A stretch of DNA of 64,000 nucleotides. Origin: Arthrobacter sp. QXT-31 (GTDB taxonomy: Bacteria > Actinomycetota > Actinomycetes > Actinomycetales > Micrococcaceae). Location of the stretch: positions 3,348,001 to 3,412,000 of the forward strand of contig NZ_CP019304.1 in NCBI RefSeq assembly GCF_001969265.1. The letters are read 5' to 3'. Each line of letters begins with the position of its first letter. Within the stretch, counting starts at the first letter, position 1. Of the stretch, positions 27,101 through 34,678 are shown in pieces. The position numbers and the translations under genes were made by a program. The notes below the pieces were generated by a model that had not been told where the DNA came from, did no database searches, and saw nothing but the letters and a program-made list of their open reading frames with translations.

Positions 27101-28612
27101 ATGACCGAAACCAAAGTGTTCCTCCTGCCCGACCTCGGCGAAGGGCTGACTGAAGCCGAACTTCTGAACTGGCTCGTGGCCGTCGGCGACGAGATCCGCG
27201 TGGACCAGCCCATCGCCGAAGTGGAAACCGCCAAGTCGGTAGTAGAGGTTCCGTCCCCGTACGCCGGCACCGTGGCCGAGTTGCACGGCGAGCCGGGCCA
27301 GACCCTGGACGTCGGCAAGCCCTTGATCTCGGTGGCACCGTCGGTCGAAACCACGGAACCTGTCGAGCCCAAATCCCCGCCGGTTAAACCTGTCGAAACC
27401 AAGGCTGGCGACACCGATGAAACCACAGCCGCCGAAACCTACCGCACGGAAGAACGAGCAGGCTCCGGCAACGTTCTCATCGGCTACGGAACACCTGGCG
27501 GCACTGCAACCGTCCGCAGAAGCCGCGCCCGGCGGTCCACTTCGCTGGTCGAGCCGGTCGATACCCAAACACCGGCAACTAAGGATGACACCGAAACCAA
27601 GCTCACCACCCCCGCTGATGACGCGCTGCTCCTGCGGACCCGCGTCCCCGGCAAGCTCGGCGCCGTGATCTCACCACTCGTCCGACGGATGGCCAAGGAA
27701 CACGGCGTGGACCTTGGGCACGTCCACGGTTCGGGGGAGAGCGGCCTCATCATGCGCCGGGACGTGGAAGCCGCAATTGCCCAGCCGGATGCTGTACCTG
27801 GTCATACCCGGCTGGTTGAGCCTGCCGAAACCCAGGCCCTCGAAACCGCACGGCTCGAAACCAGCAACCACGCCACCGACTCAAGAACCGGCCTCGGAAT
27901 CACGACCCGTACACCGGTGCGAGGAGTCCGCAAGGCCGTGGCCGCCAACATGACCCGCAGCCGCACCGAAATTCCGGAAGCCACAGTCTGGGTGGACGTC
28001 GATGCCACCGCCCTGGTTGAACTTCGGGCGGGACTCAAGAAAACTGACCCGCACAAAACGCCAGGACTTCTTGCCTTCATCGCCCGCTTCGTCACGGCAG
28101 GGCTGAAGAAGTACCCGGAGCTGAACACGCGCTTCGCAAGCACTGAGGATACATCCGGTGGCGAGTCCCAGGAGATCCTGTCCTTCGCCGGGGTCAACCT
28201 CGGATTTGCTGCACAGACCGAGCGCGGTCTGGTAGTTCCGTCCATCCGCAACGCGGATAAGCTGACGGCCCGTGAACTGGACGTCGAGATCAAGCGACTG
28301 ACCGCCGTCGCACGAGATGGGAAGGCGACTCCTGCTGAGCTGGGCAGCGGAACCTTTACACTAAACAACTACGGCGTCTTTGGAGTGGACGGTTCAGCGG
28401 CGATCATCAATTACCCGGAAGTCGCAATTCTGGGCGTTGGCCGGATCATCGACAAGCCGTGGGCGGTCAACGATGAACTCGCCGTTCGCAAGGTCACCGA
28501 ACTGACCCTCACATTCGACCACCGAGTGTGCGATGGCGGGACGGCTGCCGGCTTCCTGCGTTATGTCGCCGACGCTATCGAAAACCCAGGTACTGCGCTC
28601 GCTGACCTTTGA
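27101..28612 (+). CDS. 2-oxoacid dehydrogenase E2 component (dihydrolipoamide acyltransferase)
   Basis: 503 residues. The lipoyl domain (LPDLGEGLTEAELLNWL.., lipoyl-lysine in VETAKSVVEVPSP) is followed by a linker of about 100 residues, a peripheral-subunit-binding domain (SPLVRRMAKEHGVDLGHVHGSGESGLIMRRDVEAAI), a second linker and the catalytic core (RGVRKAVAANMTRSRTEIPEATVW .. LTFDHRVCDGGTAAGFLRYV with the HxxxDG site). Both linkers are built partly from copies of the dispersed GGTTGAGC..GAAACC repeat (translated as VEP.ET). No E3 gene is adjacent. ATG 27101 is 4 bp after the E1beta stop; a longer upstream frame lies inside E1beta. Confidence 0.92.
   Translation: MTETKVFLLPDLGEGLTEAELLNWLVAVGDEIRVDQPIAEVETAKSVVEVPSPYAGTVAELHGEPGQTLDVGKPLISVAPSVETTEPVEPKSPPVKPVETKAGDTDETTAAETYRTEERAGSGNVLIGYGTPGGTATVRRSRARRSTSLVEPVDTQTPATKDDTETKLTTPADDALLLRTRVPGKLGAVISPLVRRMAKEHGVDLGHVHGSGESGLIMRRDVEAAIAQPDAVPGHTRLVEPAETQALETARLETSNHATDSRTGLGITTRTPVRGVRKAVAANMTRSRTEIPEATVWVDVDATALVELRAGLKKTDPHKTPGLLAFIARFVTAGLKKYPELNTRFASTEDTSGGESQEILSFAGVNLGFAAQTERGLVVPSIRNADKLTARELDVEIKRLTAVARDGKATPAELGSGTFTLNNYGVFGVDGSAAIINYPEVAILGVGRIIDKPWAVNDELAVRKVTELTLTFDHRVCDGGTAAGFLRYVADAIENPGTALADL
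27382..27400 (+). repeat. dispersed repeat copy inside the E2 linker
   Basis: GGTTAAACCTGTCGAAACC, one base off the common form, translated in frame as part of VKPVETK. A partial second copy (CCTGTCGAGCCC) lies just upstream. Confidence 0.6.
27547..27565 (+). repeat. dispersed repeat copy inside the E2 linker
   Basis: GGTCGAGCCGGTCGATACC, read in frame as LVEPVDTQ in the first E2 linker. Confidence 0.55.
27814..27832 (+). repeat. dispersed repeat copy inside the E2 linker
   Basis: GGTTGAGCCTGCCGAAACC, read in frame as LVEPAETQ in the second E2 linker. Further CTCGAAACC pieces follow it. Confidence 0.6.
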
Positions 28613-28911
28613 GGGGGATCTAGACGGCTACGTCCGAATGCATCGAGCATTTGACGACGCCTGCCCGGCTGCTTCCGTCACGGCGGTACGACATCACGTG
28701 GTTGGTGATTGCATCGCACTCGTAGCAGAAGTGTCTGTGTTACTCAGCCCATGAGCAGACCATGCCCAGATGCGGATTTCACTCACGCAAAAATCCCCCA
28801 GGCCCACTTCCTCCGACTGTAGGAGCGACCATTGTTCCTGATAACCCCCAGTTCGATGAGTAGAATCGAGGCCAGACCAACGGTAACGCTCCCGGAAAGT
28901 ACGGAGAAGAA
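28613..28911 (+). other. gene-poor gap with a possible RidA-like fragment
   Basis: No convincing complete gene. In the frame running through 28615-28752 the sequence DLDGYVRMHRAFDD and ALVAEVSVLL faintly resembles the C-terminus of RidA/YjgF proteins, but it has no start of its own and no conserved Arg. The ribosome site GTACGGAGAAGAA for the following gene lies at the 3' end. Confidence 0.3.
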
Positions 28912-29727
28912 ATGTCACGATGGCTCGACGTCGGTGCGGACAACTACGTCCTAATAACCGAAGGATGCAAGCTTAATACCGGTCTGATTGTGGGGGCGGA
29001 ACGGGCGATGGTGATCGACACCGGGTGTGGGCCGCGTCAGGGGAAAGAAATCCTGGACGCCGTCCGGGAGAAGACCCCGCTGCCGCTGGTTGTCGTGAAC
29101 ACGCACGCCCACTACGACCATTTTTTTGGTAACGCCGTTTTTGCCGAAGCCGGCGTGGACGAGTTCTGGGCACATGAGAACTGCGCCGAGGAGATCGGCG
29201 AAAACGGCGATGTCCAGCGTAGCGAGGTCACTGAATACGAACCGGAAATGGCCGCTGGCGACGGCGAGAACGTGGAGTTGGTGGTTCCCAACGCCATCGT
29301 CCGCGACCAACCGGTGCTTGTGGACCTTGGCGGGCAGACCGTCACCCTGTTCTATCTGGGCCGCGGGCATACGGACGGTGACCTTCTGGTGGGCACCACC
29401 ACCACCCTGTTCGCAGGCGACCTTGTTGAACAGGGCGCGCATCCCTCCTTTGAAGACTCCTATCCGGAGGAGTGGGCGGATGCCCTGCGGCACCTCTCTG
29501 CGCTCCGCCACCGCTATGAGTTCCTGGTGCCAGGCCATGGCGAGCCGTGCAGCGACCGGTTCGTCAAGACCATGGCCGACACCATGACGACCGCCGTACG
29601 GCAGGCGCGGCAGTCCATCCGCGATATGCCTGCTGATGCCACCAAAGCAATCCCTGTGCTGCCGTACGGGCCGGAGCAGTCGCGCTGGTTTATCAAGCGG
29701 CTGCAGGAGACCCGCCCGCAGCACTGA
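28912..29727 (+). CDS. MBL-fold metallohydrolase
   Basis: Metallo-beta-lactamase-fold hydrolase of 271 residues. Metal ligands are visible as THAHYDHFFGN (about 63-73), GRGHTDGDL, FAGDLVEQGAHPS and VPGHGEPCS. No signal peptide, so it is cytosolic. The fold covers glyoxalase II-like, lactonase and other enzymes, and the substrate cannot be named. It has a good GGAGAAG site upstream and no close operon partner. Confidence 0.87.
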   Translation: MSRWLDVGADNYVLITEGCKLNTGLIVGAERAMVIDTGCGPRQGKEILDAVREKTPLPLVVVNTHAHYDHFFGNAVFAEAGVDEFWAHENCAEEIGENGDVQRSEVTEYEPEMAAGDGENVELVVPNAIVRDQPVLVDLGGQTVTLFYLGRGHTDGDLLVGTTTTLFAGDLVEQGAHPSFEDSYPEEWADALRHLSALRHRYEFLVPGHGEPCSDRFVKTMADTMTTAVRQARQSIRDMPADATKAIPVLPYGPEQSRWFIKRLQETRPQH

Positions 29728-29821
29728 AGCGAGTAGTCATGTCGGCACGGGTAGCCGGCGTTCGGAAAGACAGGTAGTGACTACGCTGGGGGCGTGGGGC
29801 CAAGGTCCCTAGGTTTAGAGT

Positions 29822-30052
29822 ATGAAGACCGGAATCCGCCTAGTCATCCGACACTTCATCGAGCGGCACATCGTCGCCGATGACCCATTCCCTGGGCGGT
29901 CCTGGCTGGACCAACATGATATGCCCCGCTTATCGGAAGCTACGAGGACGGTCGTGGCTGGCCTCCCTGTTGATCCACTGCCCCCGCTTCCTGAGACCCA
30001 TGCACGGCATGGCCGACTCCGGCGGAGGAGCAGCAACCTACAGACCCGCTGA
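29822..30052 (+). CDS. small hypothetical protein (weak)
   Basis: 76 codons from an ATG, MKTGIRLVIRHFIERHIVADDP then SWLDQHD. The N-terminal part reads like a real small basic protein and I have a vague sense of similar short arthrobacterial proteins with HIVADDP..S.LD. The C-terminal half is low-complexity Pro/Arg. No clear ribosome site. The rest of 29728-30090 shows nothing else. Confidence 0.3.
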   Translation: MKTGIRLVIRHFIERHIVADDPFPGRSWLDQHDMPRLSEATRTVVAGLPVDPLPPLPETHARHGRLRRRSSNLQTR

Positions 30053-30091
30053 GGACCCTTAGTGAGCCCTCCGTGCAATGGAAATTGGCAT

Positions 30092-30146
30092 CTTGAGCAA
30101 TTCTTGAGGAACGCCTGAGCTTTCCTTGAGAATGTGTGCCTAGCAT
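30092..30146 (+). promoter_or_regulatory. four tandem boxes at exact 11-bp spacing, plus -10 element
   Basis: CTTGAG at 30092, CTTGAG at 30103, CCTGAG at 30114 and CTTGAG at 30125 recur every 11 bp, one helical turn. This is the layout of PhoB/OmpR-family response-regulator sites. TAGCAT at 30141-30146 is a plausible -10, which puts transcription start at or next to the GTG at 30154. The boxes would then sit just upstream of and over the -35 position, suiting an activator. The regulator is not in the window. Confidence 0.6.
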
Positions 30147-30153
30147 CGCTCGG

Positions 30154-30297
30154 GTGAGTACTTATGGGGGAGCCCGCTACGGGCGCGTGAGCCGGCGCGA
30201 AAAGCGCGGCCGATATCTCCGCATCTTATCGTACGTGGGGCTAGTCGCATTGGCCCTAGTGACAGCAGTGGTGGTGGTGCTGGCCGTGAAGCGTTAA
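30154..30297 (+). CDS. small single-span membrane protein, 47 residues, probably leaderless
   Basis: GTG start, product VSTYGGARYGRVSRREKRG.. with a strongly basic N-terminus followed by one transmembrane helix (ILSYVGLVALALVTAVVVVLAVKR) that ends the protein. Orientation should be N-in. There is no ribosome site, but the -10 at 30141 places the start codon at the mRNA 5' end. First gene of a module of tiny membrane proteins ahead of a MinD-like ATPase. No family recognised. Confidence 0.6.
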   Translation: MSTYGGARYGRVSRREKRGRYLRILSYVGLVALALVTAVVVVLAVKR

Positions 30298-30312
30298 CAG
30301 CGGGCGTGGCGA

Positions 30313-30444
30313 ATGACAATTGAATGTTTTGACTGCATTAGTTACCGGGCGTGTCCGATTGGACAGCGCCCTAAAATGCTAAGTAGGCTGGCCAATAATC
30401 CCGATTTTGGGGGATTCCACTTCCAGCCACTTCGTCGTGTCTGA
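30313..30444 (+). CDS. possible 43-residue protein with CxxC motif (weak)
   Basis: ATG-initiated frame starting MTIECFDCISYRACPIGQRP, with cysteines in a CxxC..C pattern, ending FQPLRRV. It lies between two better-supported small genes on the same strand. There is no clear ribosome site, so this may be chance. Confidence 0.25.
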   Translation: MTIECFDCISYRACPIGQRPKMLSRLANNPDFGGFHFQPLRRV

Positions 30445-30497
30445 GCAATGCTGCTTTGGAGACGTCAAAAGTGCTGCCGCATCCGGAGGTCTCAACC

Positions 30498-30662
30498 GTG
30501 GCTTTCACCGACTTTGTCCTTGCGCTAACCAGCCTTCTTGGGAGCCTGCTCCTTCCGTTCGCCGGGCTGTACTGGATGCTGCGCCTTAAGCGCCGCGCCG
30601 TTGATGTTACGACCCCACCCACCTCTTCAGTGTGCGCGGTAGTCCCAGGGGCGGTGAAGTAG
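30498..30662 (+). CDS. small single-span membrane protein, 54 residues
   Basis: GTG start with GGAGG nine bases upstream (30485-30489), which decides the start over longer in-frame options. Product: VAFTDFVLALTSLLGSLLLP then FAGLYWMLRLKRRA, one transmembrane helix followed by a basic stop-transfer and a short tail with TPPTSS. It ends two bases before the next small gene. No family recognised; the context suggests it works with its neighbours. Confidence 0.6.
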   Translation: MAFTDFVLALTSLLGSLLLPFAGLYWMLRLKRRAVDVTTPPTSSVCAVVPGAVK

Positions 30663-30664
30663 GC

Positions 30665-30784
30665 GTGCCGTACATCGACATCAATCCGCACCGCAGCCGG
30701 CCCAAATGGTGGAGCTACGTGGCCTTAGGCATTCTCCTGGTGCTCACTGTGCCCGTAGTCGCCGCTGCCCTGATCCACGGCTGA
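30665..30784 (+). CDS. small single-span membrane protein, 39 residues
   Basis: GTG start two bases after the preceding stop, with GGTGAAG upstream. Product: VPYIDINPHRSRPKWWSY then VALGILLVLTVPVVAAALIHG. A basic/aromatic cytoplasmic segment leads into one C-terminal helix. The tight spacing suggests translational coupling to the 54-residue protein. Unknown function. Confidence 0.6.
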   Translation: MPYIDINPHRSRPKWWSYVALGILLVLTVPVVAAALIHG

Positions 30785-30946
30785 ATCGGTTCGCTCTGCT
30801 TGGCCAACGTCCTTTCTGGGCGGCTGGTAGGAGCTGTTAGCAAGGCTGCTGACTAATACAAGCTCCGCCAGCACCTAGAATGTCTTTTTGAATCAGACCG
30901 ATTGACGATCACAGCGGGACGCCGCTGTGGGTCCGGGGGACCTTAC

Positions 30947-32188
30947 ATGCCTGAACCAGCGGATAACCGATTAGCCGACGCCGCCACCGAGGGGGAGCAG
31001 CCTGAGCTCCGCCGCCGCTACCGCCGCCGCAGCGCCGACGGCACCGACGCTTGGACAGGAACTATCCCCGCCGTGACACCCGAGCCCACCGCCCCGACGC
31101 CCCCCATCCGCAGCTCCTCATGGGCAGAAGCGGCAGCCGCGGCCGATGCACTCTCCGACACCTCCCCGGCGCCTGTAAACCCGCCGGCGCCGACCCGCCG
31201 GCCGGCTGCAGCACCGCCGGTCGAGGAGCCGGAAAGCCTGTCCGAATCTGACGTGCGGGGAGCAGATGCTACGGCGCTTCCGGCGTCGTTTGTCCGGGAG
31301 CAGAAGCCCCGCCCCAAGAAGGGCCTTAGGGGATTTTTGTACCGGGCGACTGGCGGCGCCTGGAATTTGGGTCTCAGCGCTCAGGAGCGGGAGGAAGACG
31401 AGTTGGCCCGCCGGATCTCGCGCCAACTGCAAGGCAGCTTCAACACCGCCGTGCTCAGCCTGAAGGGCGGCATCGGCAAAACCTCCACCACCGTGGGTGT
31501 CGGCCTCACCCTCGCCGAGTTCCGTGGCGACCCGCCCTGCGCGATCGATGCCAATCCGGACTCCGGAGACTTGGTCGAGCGGGCGCTGGGCGAGGGTATT
31601 TACCAGAAGACCACCCCGCGGACCATCACGGACCTGCTTCGAAACATCGAGTCGGTCGATTCACTGACCGAGCTGTCCCGGTACATGCACCACGCGGGCC
31701 GGCTGCATCTCATCGCCGGCGAACAGGACCCCGAGGTGTCGGACTCGCTTACCGCCGAAGAATATCTCCGGATCCGCCGGCTCATCTCCAGCTACTATTC
31801 GGTGGCGTTGACGGACTGTGGCACCGGAGTAACGCATAACGCGATGAAGGGGATCCTGCAGTCCGCTGACAATCTAATCATCGCGGCCGGTTATGCGGTC
31901 AGCGGCGCCAAGCGCGCCCGCAGCACTCTCCAGTGGCTGGCTAGTCATGGCTATGAGGACTTGGCCCGCAATGCGATTGTGGTGATAACGGACAAGGACG
32001 AGGTGTCCAACCGTGTGGACAAGGACGCGATCGAGGAGCATCTGGCAGGACTGTGCCGTCAGCTAATCGCCGTTCCGCACGACCGGGGAGTGGCTGACGG
32101 TGATCTGGTGACCCTCGATCACCTGAGGCCGGAGACCCGACGGGCTTACAAGGAGATAGCTGCTGCGATCGTGGACGGGTACCGATAA
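30947..32188 (+). CDS. MinD/ParA-like ATPase with Pro-rich N-terminal extension
   Basis: 413 residues from ATG 30947, which has GGGGGA upstream (an earlier start at 30902 has none). Residues 1-130 are disordered, Pro/Ala-rich with an Arg cluster (RRRYRRR). The P-loop domain has the deviant Walker A LKGGIGKTSTTVGVGLTLA, AIDANPDSGDLVERA and VALTDCGTGVTHNAMKG. This arrangement resembles the MinD-like ATPases of actinobacterial secretion loci (EspI-like), which use a long Pro-rich N-terminus. No ESX, Tad or partition genes lie nearby. It follows three tiny membrane proteins, a possible membrane recruitment partnership (inference). Confidence 0.8.
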   Translation: MPEPADNRLADAATEGEQPELRRRYRRRSADGTDAWTGTIPAVTPEPTAPTPPIRSSSWAEAAAAADALSDTSPAPVNPPAPTRRPAAAPPVEEPESLSESDVRGADATALPASFVREQKPRPKKGLRGFLYRATGGAWNLGLSAQEREEDELARRISRQLQGSFNTAVLSLKGGIGKTSTTVGVGLTLAEFRGDPPCAIDANPDSGDLVERALGEGIYQKTTPRTITDLLRNIESVDSLTELSRYMHHAGRLHLIAGEQDPEVSDSLTAEEYLRIRRLISSYYSVALTDCGTGVTHNAMKGILQSADNLIIAAGYAVSGAKRARSTLQWLASHGYEDLARNAIVVITDKDEVSNRVDKDAIEEHLAGLCRQLIAVPHDRGVADGDLVTLDHLRPETRRAYKEIAAAIVDGYR

Positions 32189-32288
32189 GACTGCCAGGGC
32201 CTACTTCAGCTGATGTCGTATCACACTAGCTGGATCTTGCTGCTAGAGGTGAGGGAGGACGACGAGCAAAACCGAACATACTTGACCG

Positions 32289-34262
32289 TCAGACGGTGAG
32301 CCACTGTGTGCCGTCTGTGATAAAGGTCACCGTTGCCCATTGAGGTAGCGTCTTGGAGGCCGCACCATCAATTAGGCCGCCGCCCAAGGACCGTACGGTA
32401 CAGCTGGATACGTTCACATTCTTGATAGTTACTGGGTAACCGACTGATGCCAACGTAGGGTCGGGCAACGTTTGAATGAGCGTGCCACCATCGGAGATGA
32501 CGTATCTATCGGCAGCGGTGATGGTCTGACTTGTTGTCTTTGTGGATATAGGCGACACCGTGGTGTCAGTGACCAGCCCCAGGTTGGCCAGCTTTGCCGT
32601 TAGGGATGCCTGAGCTGCTGCCGATCCACGTGGGCCAGCCACGGCCTGTTGAGCGACAGGCGCTAGCCCATAGAACCCGATTTTCTGTGCGGGGCTTGTG
32701 CTGAACTGTGTGCCGGTAGTGGAGCCTGTCACGAGGTTCACGCCGTCGGATAGTGACATCGTGTTCTTGAGCACGATGGTCCCCGACGAGCGGCTGATAA
32801 AGATCGGCTCGGAGAGTAGTGCTCCGTTGTCGTCATAGCGTCGGATTGCCAGACCGGTACCGGTGTTGGAGCCAGTCTCTGCACCTCCGTCAGAAACGAT
32901 CTTCCAACGGTCAAGGGTGTTTGTCTTGATGGACAGGCCCAAATTGCCCAATGGGGTAGGTGAGTCTGCCTCGAAGCCCTCAGTGGAGAGCACACGGTCG
33001 CGCACGGTCATGCCGATGCTGCGGTTGTAGAGTGACCGAAGAGTTACGACGTTGTGGCTGGAGCAGCCAAAATGCTGAATCAGACCATAGTTGCCATCAG
33101 CCGCTTCGATGTCGGATTTGAGCCTCTTGGCTCCAGACCCGCCAAAGAAGTAATGCCCCACGAGTGTGCCAATCGGGTAAGCCGCTTCGAACTTAACGCC
33201 GACAACAGTATTGTCCACGACCTGCGGAACGTTAGGATTCAGGTAAGTGCCGCACTGGACCAAGGTGGTTTGGTAGCCGTAGAGTCGGAAGCCGTACTCA
33301 ATCGGGGCGTCCGCGTGACACTTGGAGTAATGGCTGCTGTTGGAGAAGTCTTCGAAGCCAATTTTCGTGGCGCCCTTTGATGGCTCGGCCCAGACGTGCA
33401 CGTCCTCCAGCATGGCGTTGTTGCCGACAGGCAGGGTCACTCCATACTCGTAGTTCATGACGAGAACCTGCGCGAACGAGTGGTCCCCGGAATTTTCCGA
33501 GAGGATACCCCGTGAACCGGTGATGACACTGCCGTTGTTGATGATGCGGATGTTCGAGAGGATCGCTTCGGCGGCTCGGCCGATTGCTCTGCTGTCTCCG
33601 AGTTTAATGCCGGCAGCGTTACCGCCGTGAACGGTGAGGTTGTTCAGCTTGAAGTACAGGAAGTTCCGGACGTGTATGCCGATGGCCGCGTTGGTGTTCG
33701 CATCAATCGTGCCGCCGCCGACGATGGCCCCGTTGTCATAACGCTTGCTCAGCTGGGTCCGCACCACGGCGGCCATTCCAGGGGCCCCGGCCGTGATAAT
33801 GGCCCCTTTGGAGAGGTGGACGTTATGGAAGTTCTCCAATGGTGAGGTCACCTTGTAGACGCCATCCGGAAAGTAGACCTGGGCACCGAATGACGCCGCA
33901 GAATCAATGACCGCCTGAACGCCCGACGTGGCGTCCGTGGTGCCATTTCCCAGCCGCTTCGGCACGCTTGATACCATCGCGAAAGTGGCGGAAAAGTCAG
34001 GAAGCTGCGAAAGCGGGACCTTCGCATTAAGATCTAAGACTGCTACGCCCGACGCGGCGCCCTTTTCCGCTAGGGGAATGTATGCTGCCGATGGCGTTGT
34101 ACCATTTGGGGCTGCCAGCGCACAGGATGCTCCGATATCTGACACCGCGGAAGCTCCAGTAATTGCCGCCATAAGGGTTCCTATTCTGAGGAGCCCGCGG
34201 CGCCTAACTCCGCTCTCGCGTCGGAGTGCTGGACGAGCCGTCTTGCCAATTTCACTTCCCAT
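32289..34262 (-). CDS. exported right-handed beta-helix (pectate-lyase-like) protein with phage tail-fibre-like parts
   Basis: 657 residues. The N-terminus has a twin-arginine-type signal (GVRRRGLLRIGTLMAAITGASA, cleavage near AALAA). Residues 55-90 carry YIPLAEKGAASGVAVLDLNAKVPLSQLPD, a module common in phage tail fibres. The middle (about 95-470) is a pectate-lyase-3/glycoside-hydrolase-28-type beta-helix (GVQAVIDSAASFGAQVYFPDGVYKV). The C-terminus (ITAADRYVISDGGTLIQTLPD..GYPVTIKNV) resembles phage tail-end domains. It probably binds or cuts a surface polysaccharide. No catalytic triad could be assigned. Confidence 0.72.
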   Translation of the reverse strand: MGSEIGKTARPALRRESGVRRRGLLRIGTLMAAITGASAVSDIGASCALAAPNGTTPSAAYIPLAEKGAASGVAVLDLNAKVPLSQLPDFSATFAMVSSVPKRLGNGTTDATSGVQAVIDSAASFGAQVYFPDGVYKVTSPLENFHNVHLSKGAIITAGAPGMAAVVRTQLSKRYDNGAIVGGGTIDANTNAAIGIHVRNFLYFKLNNLTVHGGNAAGIKLGDSRAIGRAAEAILSNIRIINNGSVITGSRGILSENSGDHSFAQVLVMNYEYGVTLPVGNNAMLEDVHVWAEPSKGATKIGFEDFSNSSHYSKCHADAPIEYGFRLYGYQTTLVQCGTYLNPNVPQVVDNTVVGVKFEAAYPIGTLVGHYFFGGSGAKRLKSDIEAADGNYGLIQHFGCSSHNVVTLRSLYNRSIGMTVRDRVLSTEGFEADSPTPLGNLGLSIKTNTLDRWKIVSDGGAETGSNTGTGLAIRRYDDNGALLSEPIFISRSSGTIVLKNTMSLSDGVNLVTGSTTGTQFSTSPAQKIGFYGLAPVAQQAVAGPRGSAAAQASLTAKLANLGLVTDTTVSPISTKTTSQTITAADRYVISDGGTLIQTLPDPTLASVGYPVTIKNVNVSSCTVRSLGGGLIDGAASKTLPQWATVTFITDGTQWLTV

Positions 34263-34678
34263 GGCTCGAAGGTACGTCCTTGAGATTTGGCCGGGCCACC
34301 GTGGAGGATACGTAATTTATCCGCAGCCAGTACCCGCGTGCATCAAGGACATACTCAGTTAGCGGAGAGCCTTGCGAAGATGCAGTCCCTGTATTCAGGA
34401 AAAACGCGTCCTGGATCCACAGTGCAAACTGTCCAACATGGGAAGGCCCTCATAGCACGAGCCCGTGCAGATAATTGCCAGGTAGCGCTGCTCCCAGGCG
34501 CCGACGAACTCCGCAAAGCGCGACTGCCTCGGCAACTGTAAACCTTCGAGGTCCTCGATGATCTCTGTCAACGGTGGTCGAAAGCTTTAGGCGCAAGCCG
34601 TTACCATTTTGTGATAATCCTCTTTTTCGTGGGTAGACTGGAGCGTTCACCGCTGTCTCACTGAGGGAGAAAAGAGCA
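34263..34678. other. intergenic region without a convincing gene
   Basis: 416 bp between divergent genes. Short open frames are present but none has both a start signal and protein-like sequence. The last 70 bp should hold the promoter of the acyltransferase, and GAGGGAG at 34663-34669 is its ribosome site. Confidence 0.5.

Noticed and set aside
28533..28754. Open frame overlapping the E2 3' end, with a faint RidA-like C-terminus
   Set aside because: The first part is a shadow of the E2 core and the rest has no start or conserved Arg; kept only as a note on the gap.
30092..30130. CTTGAG boxes as an HspR site
   Set aside because: The boxes are direct repeats at 11 bp, not the inverted HAIR arrangement.
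34287..34541. Possible small gene in the gap before the acyltransferase
   Set aside because: No start signal and low-complexity sequence; composition does not match neighbouring genes.
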